Positions 14,346 to 25,273 of a stretch of DNA of 64,000 nucleotides are shown here, one piece after another. The DNA is taken from the NCBI GenBank assembly GCA_012932295.1, contig JAAONU010000001.1:37107449-37171448 (forward strand), written 5' to 3'. Position 1 is the first letter of the stretch. Each line of letters opens with the position of its first letter. The notes below the pieces were generated by a model that saw only the letters and a list, made by a program, of their open reading frames with translations, was not told the origin of the DNA and made no database searches. The translations under genes and the position numbers were made by a program. This DNA comes from Cyclina sinensis (lineage: Eukaryota; Mollusca; Bivalvia; Venerida; Veneridae).

Positions 14346-14387
14346 ATCAGGGTGTTCGGTAGACTCTGAAACTCAAGGGTCAATGAT
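14346..14387 (+). repeat. second copy of the 42-bp dispersed repeat
   Basis: It matches 12966-13007 with few differences and then diverges. No terminal structure or target duplication is visible. Confidence 0.45.
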
Positions 14388-15814
14388 TGAATAATTTATC
14401 ATACCTTTGCCACTATACTCCATTTGCTATAACCAAAAAAAATACAATAAAATGTCTTGTAAATTTTCCTCCATAATCAATTATTTCAATGACAAAAACT
14501 GGCTTTTATATATTGTGACAATGATACAGTAGGAACAATATCAATCTCAATATATTCAGTCAAACACTCAATAGAAAATTAAGGCACTCACTATCTACCA
14601 ATCACCATATATTCTTTAGAGAGATAATTATAGTGGCCATACTACCTCCTGTCATCCTTACCAAAATGGATATAACTTGTTCTCCTGTTCTGAATGTGTG
14701 TTAGTGGCAGGCTAGGATACCAGCTGACAAATACGTTTTCATTCAAAAGAATCTGGCAATGGGTATATAGTGAGAGTCTTAATTTTCTAAGTAATTCTTT
14801 GAAATTGACTGAATATGATGAGACTGATATTGATTTGAAGCATAGTTACTATGTAGTTAATGGACACTAGCAGTATGTTCCTGGCTTTAGTTTTTATTTA
14901 GAAATCCAAGAAAATACATGGGCAGCTGAGGTGATTTGCAGAAGAATGTTTTGTTTTATGTATATATTACAGAGTCAGATAGTGGGATGGGCTTTTTTAA
15001 ATGGCCATATTTATACTGGATAACAGTAGGAACAGTTGTATGACAGTTGTGTGACCATGATTTTTATGCTACAATGCTGCAGGGGTCATTGGTGCTCAGT
15101 CCAACTTCAAATGGCTGTGTTTTGACCCATGTATGTTTTATTAAGTTTTATTCATGATTTTGAATTAATCATCCTTTAAATGTTGAGATGTTAATACCAT
15201 TGGTACTGAGCTTCATTTTCAAGTCTTTTAAATTTTGATGCAGGTGGAGATATTGCCAACAAAAAATTAATCCTATAAATATGCCACCATTTTGCTATTT
15301 AGCAATGGAATAAATTTTACTGCAAGCAAATCCATAAAATGGTAAAGTGGTAATGCTTTCCAATATGGCCCTGAAATATACTGTATTGTTCAAGAAGTTC
15401 CAAAAAATGATTACAATCAGATATTGATTTGCCATCAGCTTTTCTCTATATTTTAGTTGTTTTCTGTAAGATTTTGAACAAAATTTACCAGGAAATTATA
15501 GCGCATTTATTTATTACTATGGGCATTTTTTAAAAACAACTAGCAAAACTATGGGATTTCTGTGCCGCATCTATTTGTAAAATTATGGGCAAATATCACA
15601 TCATGCGTGACTTTGCCAATCAGCATATAAAAATGCATGTAAAAGGCTCAAAAAGTTACATGATGGCATTTTTAAGAGCGTAACAGAAAATCTGTGGTTT
15701 ACAGACACTTCACCCCTACCCATGTTTTCCAGACACTTCATCGTTTTATGAAAACTGACAAAGACAGTTTGCCCTCCCCCATTTTTGTAACTTCAAGATA
15801 ATTAAAGGGATATT

Positions 15815-15966
15815 CTTATTCTGCAGCCCTGCGGCCCTAACACTTTTGCTCTGTAATTATAATGGACGAAAGTAAAATCTACATAACATTTACAATGACA
15901 ATTACAGAACAAAAGGTTTTAAAACTAGAGCCACAAATGAAGCTGCAAATAGGGCCGCAGAATAAG
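15815..15966. mobile_element. possible palindromic MITE, about 150 bp
   Basis: The ends CTTATTCTGC and GCAGAATAAG are inverted. Inner blocks also pair: GCGGCCCT with AGGGCCGC, and 'ttgctctgtaatt' with 'aattacagaacaa'. No clear target duplication was found. Confidence 0.45.
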
Positions 15967-16282
15967 GATCACCCAATTAAAGGTGTTAATTTCTGCTATT
16001 TCCTAAGATCATGTCAAACAGCTTCAACCAAACATTATCAAATGTCACTAAAACAGATTAATTAATTTCAATGTAAATGTCAGAGGACTAATTCATTGTC
16101 ATGTACTTAAGTTTACATAGACTTTCATGTCTTCAAATTCAAAAGCATGAATCAACATGTTAGAAACTTTTATATTCAGTCTATCTTAATTGCCAGAAAC
16201 GCATGGTGGTTCCAAACAAAATAAACTTCATAGCCCCACTGTTTCTAGTTTGTTTGCAATCGATAAGTGAATGAAAACTTAC

Positions 16283-16464
16283 TTTCAGTAATGCTGACAG
16301 ATAAATGCTTTGATGTATTTTTTTCAGTTTCAAACGGAAGCGCTTTTTGTTTACATCTGATACGCATGCGCATTGTAGTCTTCATCAATAAAACGTTTGA
16401 ATATGCGATCGTCCCTTTCATTCAGAGCACATGCGGTACCCTTTCGACTTTTAGATAGGCCACT
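16283..16464. promoter_or_regulatory. probable bidirectional promoter: CEP112 (-) and GST-like/PDCL (+)
   Basis: This is the only GC-richer patch between the CEP112 coding exon 1 and the GST-like start codon. It contains the palindrome CGCATGCGCA at 16363-16372, a good match to the NRF1 consensus, about 95 bp before the GST-like ATG at 16465. On the minus strand a consensus donor GTAAGT lies at 16277-16282, so a non-coding first exon of CEP112 could run from about 16370 to 16283 and splice to the acceptor at 10624. No TATA box is evident. The motif and the donor are seen directly; their use as a shared promoter is inference. Confidence 0.55.
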
Positions 16465-19400
16465 ATGTATGGAAAAACGTCGCTATTTGCATCAACAGTT
16501 CTTGCATTCGGTGCACTGGCATGGTGGGTCTGTCGGAGAAAATCGTCAAAATGCAATAAAAAGCCAAACATGAAACTTTATTGGTTTGATAATTACCGTT
16601 CAAAGCGTTGTGAGTGGCTTCTTGCAGGTAAAAATTTTATTGTAAGAGTGATTTCCCCTGGGTTATGACCAGGGGACTGCACTCTTGCCAAGTTTCATGT
16701 TAATTCATTTCCTGATTTTAATTAGAATATTTGTCCTTGTATTCAGCAAGACTTCAGGGTTGTGATGGCATTGAGCACAGATGACAAACTTCTTGGTGAA
16801 AAGGTTGACAACTACTGCAGCAGCAGTGAGGATGAAGAAGAGCGAGATTCTGGAGATGAGTTAGAAAATGCACCTGCAAACAAAGGTCCCCAGTTCATTC
16901 CAGACAAACAAGTGGAACCATACAATGGCACATGTACAAATACTGGTCCTAAGGGTGTGTTAAATGATTGGAGAGAATTCAAGCGTCTGGAGACAGAACA
17001 GCGTGAAGAACAGGAAATGCAGCGGCAGGCAATGATGAAAAAGCTGCAGATGACATGCAGGTGAATAGCATCAATGGTTGTATTTATGGCATTGTCAAGG
17101 GTTTTATCTATGATTCACTGAGATCTTTTACTGTAACACTAGCTTTACGCAATGGTCTTGACTAGTGTTCAAATAACTAGGCTACAAGACACTGAGTTGA
17201 GCTTTCTGGAATATAGTGCTCTGACTATCAAAAAACAAACCTGCACTACTTTTAGTTAGATTTCAGTTGATATTTTTGAAATTCTCTTAGTTTTTCCGAC
17301 TCTCCATCATCTTTATCTTTAGATTGACTAACTTGAAAAATCTGGACCTGCCTTGCATTGCTCTAATTGCTGACTGAATTCCCATTTTTGTATGTTCTGT
17401 AACACTAGATAAGTAACAGCAGTGATTAGGAAGAAATTTTTGGCTATGTGAAAAATCCACCCTTTTACAAAACAGCTGGTAAGAATCACTGAGTAGCACC
17501 CTCAAGCTTTCATAAATACATAGTTTTTGACTGAGCTCATATTTCTTTGAAATTTCAATTCTAAGTTGAATTCATGTATCATGCCCTCAGCAGAAGTATA
17601 TTTCATAAATTTTCAGGTCTCACCTTAATGATGAGAAGGAGAAGAAAAAAGATGAAGAATTCATGCAGCAAATTGATGATGTTGATGATGAGTTTCTTCG
17701 TCAGTATCGCCAGAAACGAATTGAAGAAATGCGTAAAGCTTTTGAAACAACCCCCAAATTTGGCAAAGTCATTAGTTTGGACAAGACTAATTTTATAGAT
17801 GCACTTGACAAAGAAAAACCAGGAGTCAAAGTAATAATTCATGTGTATGAAGAAAATGTAAAAGCATGCGAGGCTATGGATGGCTGTTTGAACTGTTTAG
17901 CAAAAGAATATCCAAATATAAAATTTTGTAAGATTAAAGCAACTGAGGCATGTCTTAGCAGAACATTTTCTAATAATGGTGTTCCAGCATTGTTGATTTA
18001 TAAGAATGGAGATCTGATTGGGAACTACATTCGTTTATCTGATGAGTTTGGGGAAGATTTTTATGCGACAGAAGTAGAAAGTTTCCTGCAGGAACATGGT
18101 ATGCTTCCACAAGCAGAAACAAAGGTCATTCGCGATAAGAACACAGGAGAGATGCGTGGTGTATTACCTCAAGATGAAGATGATAGTGACTTTGATATTG
18201 ATTGAAAACAATGATTTTAGAAAGTGTATTATTTCAGTATGCTATGCAGTACTGTAATTGATTGTCCACAAGTAATTATTGTGTTCCCTTTTGTTGTCTG
18301 TAGTATTGTTAGTCATGTATAACCAAATATGAAATAAGATAAAGCCGTGTTTTTCTAGTTATTTTTACTTGTTGCTTATTTTTTCCTTCTCTTTGAATTG
18401 GATCAGAGATGATCATGAATCCAACACACTGTAGGAATATATACAAGTATTATTTTTCTTCCTATTTAATATACCCCCTAAACGAAGTTTGGGGTGGGGG
18501 GGGTATATAGGAGTCACCTGGTGGTCGCTCGGCCAGACGGTCTGTTGCAAATTCCTTGTCCAGAGCATAACTTGAAAACTAATGGTTGGAATTCAATGCA
18601 ACTTCATTCAAGAAGGTCAAGCACAATGAGAGGAAGTGTAGTGTTCAAGAATCTTAACTCCGTCTTCAGTATTTGCAGAGTTATTGCCCTTTGTTGATTT
18701 TCCTTGTCCAGAGCATAACTTGAAAACTACTGGTTGGGATTCACTTCATACAATGGTCAAGCACAATGACAGGAGCCATAACTCCATCCAGTATATGCAG
18801 AGTTATTGCCCTTTGTTGGATTTCCTTGTCCGGAGCATAGCTTGAAAACTACTGGTTGGAATTCAGTGCAACTTCATACAATGGTCAAGCCCAATGACAG
18901 GAAATGCAATGTACAAGAACCACAACTATCTGAAATTGCCCACAACCATAACTCTATTTCAGTTCTTTTACAAATTATTCTGTTACTAATAACTCAGTTC
19001 TGAAGCAGTCTTGCAGGGGTATTAATCACAATTAGTGATAGCTCAAGTTTCAGTCAGGAAGCAACTTCTTACAACTTATATTAATCCCTCTTGATGACTG
19101 CTTCCTTGTATGAAACCAGTACTCGCAGTGAACTTGAGGTAATGTCAAAAGTAGGATTCAGGGATGAGAGTCTACAGTATTTTCTGACATACTGTTTGAC
19201 TTAAGGAAACCTTACTGAGCATTGTAAAGCCAGTGCATAACTGAATTACTTATAAAAGCATATCTTAGCTTTTCAAAGAAGCTTATATTTTGCTTTTTTA
19301 GTTTGTTAAATGTTGTCCGCTAACTTTCTGCTTTTATTTTCCATCATAATGACCTTATTTTTTGTATAAATTTGTCAAGACAATCTGTTTGGTCAAGACG

Positions 19401-22293
19401 ATGGTTATGTAGGTGAAAAGACCTCTTTAAAAGGTAAACTGTGTACAGACATAAACATTGTAAGAAGTAAGTACCATTGTTCTTGGGGGGGGGGGGGGGT
19501 GTTTAGCAGTGAAAAAATCATTGAAGTTTTGAAGATACAAACTCTTATTTTTAACAATGAAAAGACTGCTACATAAATTTAATGAAAGAAAACAGTTTGA
19601 TGAGAGAATATAATTTTTTTTCTTTGTTCTTTTATTCAACATGGTAGCAGAATTTTCTCATCAGTCTAATCTCATGACCAGTTTTGTGTATGCAGTGAGT
19701 CAGTGACATGTATTTATATAGCTGTACTTACAGAGCTTGGAGTCTCTTCAGAGGTTGAGTTTATTCGTATGAATCCACGAAACCCAGATCAAGAACTTCT
19801 TGCTCAGTACAGAAAGATTCAGCCACATGGAACTGTCCCTTGTCTGGAGATTGAGGGCAGACAGTCAGTCATCAAGTCTGGTGCAATATGCATGTATCTG
19901 GCTGATATATATGGCAGACTTGGACCAGAGCTGGACAGGGAAGCATACTATAAGTATGGCAGATTTCATGATTAATTTATAGTTTTTACATATATGCTGA
20001 TGATTTTCAAATCATCCCAATGCTGAGCAGAGTGGCATACTAAAACCATACCACCATCATCAAGGTATAAAGGTTACTTCAGTGCATGAAAAAAAAAAGT
20101 TAAAAACAATGTAACTTCTCACTGAAAGAGGGTCTTAGCTTTGAGCCCATCTATTACTGTGTGTGTTGATAAGGACTCTATACAACCAAAATACAAGTTT
20201 TTGATGAAGTTTTTTTTTTCATTCTTTCATTCCTTAACAAAGATAATGAAAGGACCAACAAATGTCTTTGTAGTACACTAGAATTTTGTTCTATTCCGAT
20301 TCCTAAGATGGTGTTTCCACTGAGTCAGCAGTAGTACTGGTGCACGCTGGGAATGTTTATTGAATGGAACAGAGTAAAAAATAACTTTAAACTAACTTAC
20401 ACTATAAAAAAGTAAATTGTTCTACATATATTTCAATGATTATAAATTTCTTTATTATCATAGCCAGGTGTAGCAAGATTGAATTTTTATATTTGAAGCT
20501 GGATAGTGTACAGTGTTGCTACCCTTGATGAGACAATGGAAATTCTGTTCGTACAGTGGACATTTACTGCGCAAGAAGACCAAGACGAAGACCTGATAGA
20601 TAAGATGCTGCTGAAATTTCAAACATTTGCCAAATACCTCAGTCTACACTTGGAAGGAAGGGAGTTCGTATGTGGCAATAAGTATTTTGATAGTCACTCT
20701 TTTAAATATACAAGTTAGGGTCAGTGATGAAATGGTTCATTGATTTAAGTCTGAGAATGTACCAAACTTTTTGATGATACAAGTAACTGTCACAGTTACA
20801 GTACATAAAATTGCAAGAAAGAAGAAAAGACCCCACTTAGATCAGCTGAGAAAGGTACAGCACAAATATTACATTGTTGGTGCATTTTATCATTTGAAAA
20901 CCTCAGTTCCATATTAAAGTACTAAGCTTGTTGAATCACTCAAGATTTTTTTAAAATTAGATATTGAGAAATGTGTTGAGCCCTTTAAACAAAAACCTGC
21001 CAGATTTCAATGGAAATATTTCTGATGCTTAGCAAAGGGCTAGTATCAAAGTTTCACATAAAAGTGGCTAAAAACATTGTCTTTTTTTAATAAACTGAAA
21101 TACTTTTGAAAGCGTACTCTAGAACTTCTTTTATGCACAGTCAGCAATGATTGTGCCAATTCTAAACACTGCCAGAAATATGTTTTGGTTTGAAATTGTC
21201 AATATTTGCTGTTTAGGGGAGAAACTGACCAAACATCTGATAGGGGAATAGTCAATGTCATTTATGGTACACTTTTAATTTTATATTGGGTATTGAAATT
21301 GTATCATTAAATAGGAAAAGTTACAAACACTTCTAAACTGTTCACCAAGAGCTGTAGACAACACTTTACCACATCAGCAAATAGTATTGTCATTAGTGGT
21401 AAATTATGGATTGTAAATAAGACAGTTAAAAATACAACAAGGTGTATGAACAGGACAGTTGTAGAGAGCTTTTGAAATGCTTTGTTGTCACTTTTTTATC
21501 AGCAGAATTATAAACAATCCTAATATAAAATTAAAACAAAAACCGACTTTGATGATCTAAAAGTGAAAATTTTGGCTACTGGAATAGTAAAATAAGGTTT
21601 GATATTGGTGGCTTGTTTAATTTCTGCCAATTTAGACATTGTCCAATCAAAGTACTCTGAAAAATGCCTATATTTGACAGTTACAATTTAAAGCAACAAT
21701 CAGAAATAAACATATTCAGCAGGTTTTTGGTACTTTATGAGCATATACAAGTAAAAACATGTTTAAAAAAAAAGTTGCAGCTGCATATTGTACTTACTTG
21801 CAACATTATTGTACTTACTTGCAACATTATAACCCTTAACCTGCTGGAACCAAAAGTGATAAGCCTTTGCAGTCTGACCAGGCTCTATACTGTTGGTAGC
21901 TCCATTTTTGTATTTTTGATATTGAAATCCCTTAAACTTTGAATGGACTGTTCCAAATTCAAAGCTGGACAAATCCATTACAAAAATTCAGCAGGTTAAG
22001 GGATAATATCCAAATGCTGTTATGAAACGAATTTGTATGAATATTTGTATGAAATTATTGCTTATATGAAATGATATAGAGCTTAATTACCATCAAGATA
22101 GACATGCATTATCTTTGGTTTTAGATTAACAGCTGCTGACTGTGTTTTGGGTTACAATATATGGTGGGCAAATGCTATGCGGGATGGTGCCCTATTAGAA
22201 CATTACCCTGTGATACTGGACTACTACAGCAGGCTGACCAGACGCAGTGCCTTCCAAAGGGTCTTCAATGACACACCAGATGTTGTGATGTGA
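16465..22293 (+). CDS. membrane-anchored glutathione S-transferase-like protein (239 aa)
   Basis: Four exons join with consistent phases: 16465-16627, 19734-19953, 20514-20681 and 22125-22293 (TGA), giving 720 nt. Residues 5-22 are a hydrophobic segment followed by a basic stretch (RRKSSKCNKK), which looks like an N-terminal membrane anchor; such an anchor is unusual for a cytosolic-type GST. The GST N-terminal thioredoxin-like fold starts near residue 36 ('MKLYWFDNYRSKRCEWLLAE'). It contains the cis-proline motif T-V-P at 88-90 and a glutathione-contacting loop 'KSGAICMYLAD' at 102-112, where Lys replaces the usual acidic residue. The all-helical C-terminal domain carries the N-capping-type motif 'LTAADCVLGYNIWW', typical of bacterial/fungal-like GSTs. 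The likely activity is glutathione conjugation or peroxide reduction at a membrane; the substrate is unknown. Intron 1 (3.1 kb) contains the whole PDCL coding region. AATAAA at 22778-22783 is a plausible polyadenylation signal. Confidence 0.9.
16765..18205 (+). CDS. PDCL: phosducin-like protein (PDCL/PhLP1), 294 aa, nested in GST-like intron 1
   Basis: Two exons, 16765-17060 and 17617-18205, join in frame (AG|G) and end in TGA. The N-terminus has 'DDKLLGEKV' and an acidic, potentially CK2-phosphorylated serine cluster (SSSEDEEE, residues 19-26). The phosducin-family G-beta-gamma binding motif 'GPKGVLNDWR' lies at 61-70, followed by 'LETEQREEQ' and a helical charged segment. A thioredoxin-like domain follows ('GCLNCLAKEYPNIKFCKI', 'VPALLIYKNGDLIGNYIRL', 'FLQEHGMLP'). 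The protein ends in an acidic tail (DEDDSDFDID), as in vertebrate PDCL. PhLP1 is a cofactor of the CCT chaperonin for assembly of G-protein beta-gamma dimers in the cytosol. A good acceptor (TTGTATTCAG, ending 16746) lies 18 nt before the ATG, so the mRNA probably has an upstream non-coding exon, perhaps from the GST-like promoter. Confidence 0.95.
18471..19025. mobile_element. interspersed repeat with terminal ATATACCCCC hairpin
   Basis: It opens with a hairpin (ATACCCCC..GGGGGGTAT, 18474-18515) like the one ending the element at 12003-12922. Three diverged units follow, starting 'ccttgtccagagcataacttg' at about 18552, 18700 and 18822, and it closes near 'gcaggggtattaa'. It lies in GST-like intron 1, downstream of PDCL. 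Confidence 0.5.
21833..22002. mobile_element. 170-bp MITE with 14-bp inverted ends
   Basis: CCCTTAACCTGCTG at 21833-21846 is exactly inverted at 21989-22002 (CAGCAGGTTAAGGG). ATAA flanks both ends, a possible 4-bp duplication. It lies in intron 3 of the GST-like gene, just before the last exon. A 23-bp direct duplication ('ttgtacttacttgcaacatta') precedes it. Confidence 0.6.
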
Positions 22294-24329
22294 CAACTCA
22301 TGTACATAAATCTCTGAAATGTTAACTGATGCAAGCAGAAAATTTGTAGAAATCCAAGCCACATGCCATTAATGTATTCAGGTGCTACCAGCTTTGAGGA
22401 AAATTATAATCATTAGCTAGTAAATGATGAAAGTTTAACATAAGTGCAGGTGTTTTGCACACAGTCTGTTTCTTTAGCTGCTATGCTAGATTCTCGAAAT
22501 GTTTTAGTATCCTGTTATAGGCTATATCCTGAGTCATGTCAAAACTATAACATACTTGAACCTTTATATACTAAGTATGCAGACCATTGGACATAGAAGT
22601 TAATGTATATAAAAAAAACTTATTCTTAAATAGAACAAATGCAGGTGGATGGATTAAACCTCATTTCATACCTTTAACATGCTTAATGCCTGTCATTTAT
22701 GTTTTAAATATACATGTCTTTTTCCTTTTTAAAGTTGGTTCATCTCTTAAGGCTTCAGAATCAAATTTATTTCATGAAATAAAATGTTGAACATTTTAAA
22801 CTGAATAACATCAGAGATCTATTCTTCAATGACCTTTTGCAATGCTCTGTGTTATAAGATAGATTTTTCTATGTTAACCCTTCTTCCTGTGATAGAAAGT
22901 TTACCATAGTTATGGAGTAAGTCATTATCTTTGTCAGAAAAATATGGCATTAGATAAATTCATGAACTAAATATTATTTTGGTAAGACAATAAACAAAAA
23001 CAAAATCTTAATATGGTCAGAATATAGCCTGGCTGCAGGCTATATGATCCTTTTCATTTTATGTTATTGCATTGATATATTTAATTTTTTACATCTCTAA
23101 TAGGAACGTTTTTTCCTCTGCTTGCAAACATATAGCCCCCCGCAATTCCAGCTAAGAAAAGATAAATCTGTAGTTTGAAAGGGACTTAATAGTCACTTAG
23201 CTAACATTACTAAGGAATAGCATTAATGGCTGGGTCTGAAACCAGTCTAGTCAGAATATGGCTAAGTGTTCTTGAGTTACCAAAAAGTTAGAAAGTATTT
23301 TTTTTTAATTATATATATGCTTTTACAAAGTTAGATATTTTTTAGCAATATGCTTTACATGTATATTTAATCAGATTGAAATATTTTTTGGAGACAAAAA
23401 GTTTTCTCATAATACATGAATAATATAGCTGTTACTTGCTGATAAATAACACATTGATGTGAAAAAATATCATGTGAAAATAATGTACATACTGTTTTGT
23501 GATAAATTGTTTGCATTTTATTGTTGGTTTTTAGATTAGATTTACATTTGTGATTTAAAGTTCCTTGTTTCAAGTTTTGATATTTCTATTTAATAGATAT
23601 ACTTTATGAATAAATGTTTTAGAATATGAAGAGTACAGTTTAACTTGTTTTATTTTGTTGTCCTTTTTTTTTTTTTTGCTGAATACCTAGATCTCCATTA
23701 GTAAAGCTATCTTGTTCCCAGCATTCCTGCTCAAGGGAGCTAATCATACCAACTGGATGGGTTTGTAACATCATTCATATTTACTGAAATTAACACCTGC
23801 CTGTAATGCTCATGGGAGGGGTTGGCAGTATTCAGAGATAGATAGAACACAACACAGCATTATTACCTCAGTGTGTTACACTTTGAGTAAACCAGTCAAT
23901 ATATCAACACATTAAGCCATATGCTCACAATTAATATACACTGATGTTATTAAAACTTAACAATGATGTTTGTTTCGTTATACAGAAAGCTTCGAGTCCA
24001 ATGTCGGTCTGAAACTCATCATCACCAAACTCTTTTTTAAGCTATTGTAGGGTCAAATTTTAGACCCACTCGTTTTGGATACTTTTTTTCTGCTGACTAG
24101 TCTAGAAGCATGTGTATCTGCACATATTTTGTAAGATCCAAAAGTCCCTTTGTTTACAAAATGCAGCAGTTCAGTAACTGGAATCTTTGTAAGTAGAATT
24201 CCCTAGTTACTGAATTATCAAAGATAATCCATGGCCAAAGGTTCCATATTTATCTTTATTCAGGCATATGTAAAATGTCTCTGTTCAAAACAACAAGATC
24301 TTGACTATAAAGTATTTGTAAAATCTTAC
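22294..24329 (+). other. GST-like 3' UTR and AT-rich spacer
   Basis: Two possible polyadenylation signals (22778 and about 23610) occur. Beyond them I see no exon, element ends or tandem structure. Confidence 0.4.
22778..22783 (+). terminator. candidate polyadenylation signal of the GST-like gene
   Basis: AATAAA occurs 485 nt after the stop codon, in an AT-rich tract without coding features. A second possible signal (AATAAA within 'tgaataaatg') lies near 23610. Which one is used cannot be decided from sequence. Confidence 0.4.
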
Positions 24330-24540
24330 CAGATTAGTGGTCTAGTGGTAATGCACTGGATGGGTAATACATTCGGGTCGTGAGTTTGACTGCACACTCC
24401 ACCACTTACATAACTGTCTTTCAGATGAGGCAATAAATCAAGGTCCTATGTGTCAGTGCTGTACACTGAACATGCAAAAGTACCAGGGGTGTCTCTGAAA
24501 TGGGGTGCTTTCTGTATCTTGCACTATCCCCCACAACCTA
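24330..24540 (+). mobile_element. tRNA-derived SINE adjoining a pearl-like element
   Basis: An A-box-like TGGTCTAGTGG lies at 24338-24348 and a degenerate B box follows around 24380. The body contains 'ctttcagatgaggcaataaa', another conserved SINE body motif. The element abuts the 5' end of the pearl-like copy at 24541. Confidence 0.5.
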
Positions 24541-25273
24541 AAACAAGAGGGCCAAGATGGCCCTATATCGCTCACCTGAGAATCATTGCACAGAAACATA
24601 AAAAATCAGGATGTAAGTTAGTTGGTCAAGGCCAAGATCATCCACGGTCAAAGGTTTAATCTGCATGCAAAATTATCTAATGTTTCATTGTTGTAGCTGA
24701 ACAGAACGTTTTCTAAGAATAGGCCCTGTGACCTATTTTTTTACCCTGGATGACCCATATACATGTACAATCCCATCCTAGATTTTTTTCAAGACAAACA
24801 TTCTGACCAAATATTAGGAAAATCGGATGAAAAATACAGCTCCTATCACATACAAAAGCTTTTTCTAAAATTTGACCCCGTGACCTAGTTTTTGACCCTA
24901 GATTATTCATATATATAAACTCAACCTAGATTTTATCAAGACAAACATTCTGACCAAGTTTCATAAAGATCCAATGAAAAATACAGCCTCTATCGCATAC
25001 AAAAGGTTTTTCTAAGGTTTGACCATGTGACTTAGTTTTTGATCCCAGATTTCTCATATTCAATCCCAACCTAGAACTCATCAAGACAAACATTCTGACA
25101 AAATATTAAGAAAATCGAATGGAAAATACAGCTTCTATTTTATACACAAGCTTTTTCTAAGATTTGACCAAATGACCTAGTTTTTGACCCGTGATGATCC
25201 ATATATAACCCCAACCTAGATACCATAGAGAGAAACATTCTGACCAAATATTAGGAAAATCGGATGAAAAATA

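Larger units (their letters stand above)
10624..16282 (-). other. probable CEP112 intron 1 (non-coding)
   Basis: The tract is bounded by the acceptor at 10624-10625 and the donor GTAAGT at 16277-16282 on the minus strand. It holds the SINE at 11493, the element at 12003, short repeats and a MITE. The rest is AT-rich with no supportable exon. Confidence 0.5.
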
